From: Lumnitzera littorea
Taxonomy: Eukaryota > Streptophyta > Magnoliopsida > Myrtales > Combretaceae
Direction of reading: 5' to 3'
DNA: 64,000 nucleotides
NCBI GenBank assembly: GCA_024138015.1
Contig: JAMXBB010000010.1
Location: forward strand, 53,608,351-53,672,350
Shown: positions 58,515 to 64,000 of the stretch, piece by piece
How the letters are laid out: every line of letters starts with the position of its first letter
Position numbering within the stretch: the stretch's first letter is position 1
The notes under the pieces: generated by a model
What the model was told of the DNA's origin: nothing
The model's input: the letters and a program-made list of their open reading frames with translations, nothing else
Database searches by the model: none
Translations under genes and position numbers: made by a program

Positions 58515-61500
58515 TGTAAACTCCTAAAATTTTTTATCTAGCTTTTGAAATAGACTTAACTATGTAAGACAATTTAGAAGTTGACAAGGCTAATAAAAGT
58601 GAAAACCTTAAAAAAATTAATTAATCGCGTAAGAAACTTTTCTACCCTAAATGTATCTAAATGCTAAAGATTTCATTCAAAAGTGATAGAAACCCTAAAA
58701 TGATTACCTTAAAGACATATGTGCACTAATTCATTATAATATATCCTAAAACCCTAATTGATAATATAACCCTCATATTTTGCCAAATCATTAGTGAAAG
58801 GTTAGAGATGACTTTTAATCATACATATATATTTAGAATCCTCAAGTAGTCTTTTAGAAACTAAAATAATGAATCATAGATTCCCTTTATCTCTTAAGTA
58901 TATGTTAAGATAGTATTACATAGGGTTAAGGGTATAGTTGAAGATTAGGCTAAATGTAATAAATCTTAATATCCTAATTGGTACTTTTCATACTAGTTAT
59001 ACAAATTAGTTTACCAAATGATGTATATAGGCTACAGATACCTAAAGTAAGACCTCATCATCTATTTTTACTAATCAATTCACCAAATGCCTCATTCCTT
59101 TCATTTCCTTAATTTTTCCCTTAATTTCCCTTAATTACTACATTATGTGTACAAAATGGCATATGCTTAAGGAAAGTTAACCAAGTCAACAATTTAAAAA
59201 GTCAACAAAAAACACTAATGCATAGGGAAAATATCTAAGCATCTAATGATTGCTTTTCTTTTCTTTTCTCTCCCTCCTCCTTAATTGCCGTCCATCCATT
59301 CCCTTCTAGGGTACCTAAATTAGTAAAATCCCCTCCATTGCCCGTGACCCTTCTTCTTCCCTTTCACTTTCAACACTTTCCTCTTTGTCTCCGTAATTCC
59401 AACACAAATTAAGGTATGTGATCATGTTACTTTATATTACTCATTAGTTAAATAATTAGATAGATTAGATAAGTAGATATATGTTATGTATGATCTTGTA
59501 GATTATAACATAAAGTTTCCATCTTTAAGTGTAGGAAGTTAAGAATCATGAAGAGGAGGAAAGGAATACGTGTATATGCCCTTAAGTATGTGTACATAGG
59601 AATATACTAGAAGAATACAAGTATGGGGACCCTTGTACATGAGTATTTATCATGTACATAACTTAATTAAGACAAATCCTAACTATACATACCTATACTA
59701 TACTAAATACACACTTAAAAATATAAAGGAATGAAATTAGGAAGGTTTTCTTAAGAGGAAAATTAGACATACGAAATTTGTATAAAAATATGTATATGAT
59801 CGTATAGGTATATAAGTATGTATACAAGTATAAATACAATATAATTATAAGTATATGTATAAGTATACTAGTATACATATAAGTATAGTAAAAGTATATA
59901 TACATAAGAGGTTAAGTGAAGTGTACATAAGTTTTTTAAACATGACATAAGTATGAGGTAAGGCATATGTAATCAAATAATGAAATAAGCAATAAGGTAA
60001 TCAAAAGATGACATAAGCCATGACATAAGTAAGCGATGATATAAGCGATGACATAAGCGAATAATGATGCAAGCAATGACATAAGTATAGGTTTATAAAA
60101 TAAGAAAATAAGAAAAGTATATAATAATTAGGTACCTAAATTAGTAAACCTTAATACACTTTCTAAATTGGATTATACTTAATTAAGTACATGAATTAAT
60201 AATAGCAAAGTAAAATTCTCTAAGTATAAGAATTTAAGGGTTAACTAAATCATTAAGTATAAACAAAAGACATAAATATAAGTAATAAGAGTAATTAAGT
60301 TTCCATAGCTAAAAGTTCTATAAATTTAGTCCATATCGTAAAACACCGGTCTTAACGTCCAAAATGGACATCACCGTATGAACGTACATCTAAAAACGAT
60401 GAAAAACGATTATAAATTCATAAATATCAAAAATAGAACGAAAAAGTTACATACGATTAATAATAAAGTCTAACCGAATAAAAATTGATAGTAATTTAAA
60501 TAGAATTAGGTAACTAAATATTTAGAATTATTAGTTAATTCAATTGCTTACTAGCGTTATCATATCATAATGGTCAGGTGATCCCGAGGTGAGCGAAGAT
60601 CTCTCAATCGATTACTACGATTAGAGCGAATCACCATAGCCGAGTGGGTATTTATCTTATGATTCCATGCTTGTATGTGATTGTAGATAGTGGACTTAAA
60701 TATTATTGTTAATTGACTATTATGTGGGGTTTGGGGAAAATGCTTGTGTATATTGTTATGTACTAAGTTATGAACTTACCTTAAGTACAAATAATGCTAT
60801 GTTTGTTGCATGGTAGTATAAAAAATGATTGTGTGTATTATTGGATGGTCACAGCATAATTTGAACTTAATTATACTAGGCTTATAAAAAGAAACTGGTA
60901 CATGCATTAACATGCATTGTATAGACACAATTCCAGCCATCACATCACACGGAGGTAAAGAGAGGTCATTCGGGGGTTATTATTATTAATTTATTGGTTC
61001 TGTACGGTGCACTCGTACAAAATGACCTTATCCTAACCCGCGGGAATACTAGGCGTTGGAGGTGCCAACCGCCTAGTTAAGGGTCGAGTCTAGAGGCCTC
61101 CATTTAAGGGTGAGTGTAGACTACGGGAGCCCACTCATGATTATGCTATAATTGAGTTTTTATGAAAATAAAAGAATTATTTGATTTAAGTACGGAACGT
61201 GGAGTTCCGTTGTAAAGTAAGTTCTAGTATAATACCCGGATCTGATTGGTGCCGTATATACTCCAACTTTAACTTCAGAGGGCTTTAAATCTGAGTTACG
61301 TATATAAACTAGTTAATTATATGTGGTGTGGCTGGGGGTTTTGCTCACTAAGCTTAGGCTTATACCTCCTTAGACTTTTGCTGCAAAATAACTTGTTCGT
61401 AGAGACTGGCCGAGGGATGCCACAGGTTAGCTTGGGGACTTGGGCAAGAGTGAGTTATCCTATGTATTGAGAGAGAACAGTATATGTAGACTCTTACTCT

Positions 61501-61752
61501 TGTACTTATATTTTACTAGTATTATAGACTTAGATATACTAAATTACTGTGTATTGTAAGCTTTGTAGTTCAAATTTTATATAAATATGTTTGTGTGATG
61601 ATATCATGTGAATCTTTATGTTCTTAAGAAACTAGTGGTTGTAGAGCCGTATATATTGTGTGAAGAGTTCATGATTGGAAGGGTAACCAATCAGGGGTTC
61701 TTCGTATAGTATACGACGTCTACCATGACTAGGCCATCTTCAGTTCGTGACA
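58515..61752 (+). mobile_element. solo LTR 4, Tekay/Del-like
   Basis: Starts TGTAAACTCCTAAAATTTT and ends CTTCAGTTCGTGACA. The exact duplication AAGCT is at 58510-58514 and 61753-61757. It is 3238 bp, almost the size of solo LTRs 1 and 2. The GGTTTTGCTCACTAAGCTTAGG block near 61,339 is typical of such LTRs. It contains short irregular repeats (TATACATATAAGTATA near 59,870; GATGACATAAGC near 60,010-60,080) and no coding frame. Confidence 0.82.
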
Positions 61753-61757
61753 AAGCT

Positions 61758-64000
61758 CATCAAGCGGGGGAGTACCAAGCTATGGAGTTGTTCATGACTG
61801 ATGCCATGCACTTGTATCTGGTTAGGCTAAGGTCATGTCATTAGGGTTAAACAAGTTCCAATCTCCCGATATGATGTCCTATTTTCTAGGTGTCTACTTG
61901 AAAGTTTTTCCTAACTTTTAGTACTTGAAGATGGTTTGTTACTGCTATCCTTAAATTAAGGATAACACAGAATTTGTAATTCACCTATCAATTAACTCCA
62001 TAAAATACTTGTTCCCAAATCTATTCTCATTTACTATAGGAGAGAACGGCAAAATTATTTACATTAGTAAGCCAAACTCAAAGTATCATAACTAAATATT
62101 CTCTTACATGATTTTAGTACAAAGTCTAAGTAACACTTTTACAATCTCAAAGTTATTTTCCATACATAAAATGTTGAAACTTCAAACAATTCCTACAATG
62201 GCTTTATTCTTCTCAAGTGAAACTACTCCACTGTCTTCTTACTATTCTGAGCTCCTATCTATCTCTAACCTGATGATAAGAAAACTTATCTCGTAGCTTA
62301 CTGTAAGCTAAGTGAGAGTGGACAAATAAACAATAATACAAGTAATATCACAGTAGAATTACCAAGTAGATTGTCATTTCAATCACAAAACTTATTAGTT
62401 CAACCAAGTAATGAAAATGTAGCAAATGCATGCTATACTAATGCATGTAACATGTATCGGTATCAATATCTTAACCTAACCCTAGCCCTAGCCCTCAAAC
62501 AATTGGTTAACTTCAATCCAGGCATCTAAATAGAAACTAAAGTCTAAGAACTTAGAAAAGAGTTTAACAAACTCAACTTAGCCCAAACTATGCAATACCT
62601 ATCTTTATAAACCAAGATGTTTGTGTTGCAAAACCAAGCTCCCATAAAGTAAAATGTTTTCTTAACAAAAACCAAGTTTTCAAGATAAAACTTAACTAAG
62701 CAAAATCCTAATTTTAGAAAACTTGACCCATAAGTCTTTTTCTTACTATGCCATGAATGCATCAATATATCCTAAAAAGACCAAGCAACTATCATACAGC
62801 ATAAGCAAGCTTACTCATCTATTTATTAACCATGCTTTTACTTTATTTCATTTACATTTTTATCTTTAAACCTCGATATCAGGTTCGTTTAAGTGTACAC
62901 CTTAAAAGGTAGGATTAGTAGTTGGTACTTAATTTCTTATTAACGTTAATATAGTTCTCAACCATCAATTATAACCAAGCAAAAGCACAATTGAAATCAC
63001 CAAAGTCACCAACCAAGCATGAATCATTAAATACGATTTGCAAAAGAGCTTAGAAGGCATTTCATAATTCATCAATCAATATATCACATTCATACATACA
63101 AGTTCAACCACATTCACTATAATAGATAAAATCTACTCTATAACACAACAAATCTACTTACCTAGACCACTTAGCAAATTCCCAAAGCTTACTCTTACAT
63201 TTGAAGCTTTTCCTAACCCCACTTCACCTCAATAGAACATATACAACACTTAAGTCAATATAGGTTAAATATAAGTAAGGTTACTAACTTACTTACACTT
63301 TAAGGTCCAGGTCTCGGTGTTATCCTTTTTAAGATAACTTTGGTTCCAAATACTTTCTGATCTAATTTCTAACTTACCTTCTGTATCCAATATAGTATAC
63401 TTTGTAACATAGTTTCTTACTTCCTCTAACATTATATAAGTATTTTTATGTCCCATTTCCTTACCACACCATCCTTCCTGACATAAGAGATTTTAGTAAA
63501 ACACTTGTTAAGTATTCAATTACTATAATACTATTAATAGGTTACTTAGGTTAATTTATGACTAAACGATCATAGAGGACATAATGAATTATTTCAAAAA
63601 TATACATACATATTCAAAATCAACTAAACCCTTATATCAATTTTTGACCTAAGTTCTACAAATCAAGTTATTTCATAATTCCACCTGCCCAACATTCTAA
63701 CTTATATTCTGACTTGTATCTAGCACTTCTTAAATCATTAAATCACCTGATTCTAACACCAACTACCCTATTTCTAAGACATTACACATGCAATCAAACT
63801 ACTTAATAAATCTTCCATTTTAAGCATTTCCAATACATTACTTCCATATTAAACCAAAATTACCCAAAATCCAACTTCATAGTTTATTGAAATATTTCAC
63901 AACATTAAAATAAACCCTTTGAGAAACTTAGATACAAAAATTGGAGTAGAAACTACATAATTTACCCAATATATTTACACTTCATAGTTTATCAAAATAT
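61758..64000. other. unassigned AT-rich sequence to the window end
   Basis: No domain-bearing frame is visible on either strand. GTAAGCTAAGTGAGAG near 62,300 and CTTAGCAAATTCCC near 63,170 hint at more reverse-strand LTR sequence, but no termini could be set inside the window. Confidence 0.3.

Noticed and set aside
62480..62500. Telomere-like CCTAACCCTAGCCCTAGCCC run
   Set aside because: Only about three degenerate units, with no array around it. Too short for an interstitial telomere or any function.

Overview
The window is AT-rich nuclear DNA from a flowering plant, probably a eudicot. It is mostly layers of decayed retrotransposons around one apparently intact gene. The plant call rests on plant-lineage LTR retrotransposons (chromovirus, Athila, Tat/Ogre and Copia types with their usual primer-binding sites), a LINE carrying zf-RVT and RNase H domains, and a six-exon beta-ureidopropionase gene with plant-like introns. 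No bacterial gene, operon or CRISPR array is present, and I see no functional tRNA or rRNA gene.

Positions 1-23,300: A Ty3/gypsy element (352-10,235, target duplication CCTTG) has an 836-bp right LTR, a Met-type primer site and broken gag, protease, RT, RNase H and integrase. A 3.5-kb solo LTR (4,105-7,642, duplication CTTAC) splits its RT/RNase H region. Then come the end of a Tat-type LTR, a Copia LTR, and two Athila-like 5' LTR plus gag fragments on the minus strand (12.6-15.4 kb and 17.9-19.7 kb). Other LTR debris and unassigned sequence lie between and after these.

Positions 23,301-41,050: This is a four-member nest. A minus-strand chromovirus (23,301-40,751) has its left LTR cut by a minus-strand solo LTR (23,750-32,787). 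That solo LTR is cut by a 5.9-kb non-autonomous Tat/Ogre-like element (23,768-29,626) whose interior is almost only a tandem array of about 84 bp. A third solo LTR (34,408-37,308) sits between RNase H and integrase of the chromovirus. Removing the insertions at their target duplications restores adjacency at each host site.

Positions 41,050-46,300: An inverted-repeat segment, a 5'-truncated minus-strand LINE, and a tandem pair of MITE-like palindromic repeats.

Positions 46,348-55,906: A beta-ureidopropionase gene (PYD3 type, last step of pyrimidine catabolism), plus strand, six exons, 417 codons, no stop or frameshift seen. Intron 2 is about 6 kb, appears to use a GC donor, and contains an antisense Copia element (48,940-53,759). 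That Copia element carries a roughly 344-bp foreign-looking insert that may be organellar DNA.

Positions 55,907-64,000: Gene 3' flank, a fourth solo LTR (58,515-61,752, duplication AAGCT), and further non-coding repeat-like sequence. I found no new gene system. The most unusual structure is the Tat/Ogre-like tandem-repeat element with tRNA-like boxes in both LTRs.
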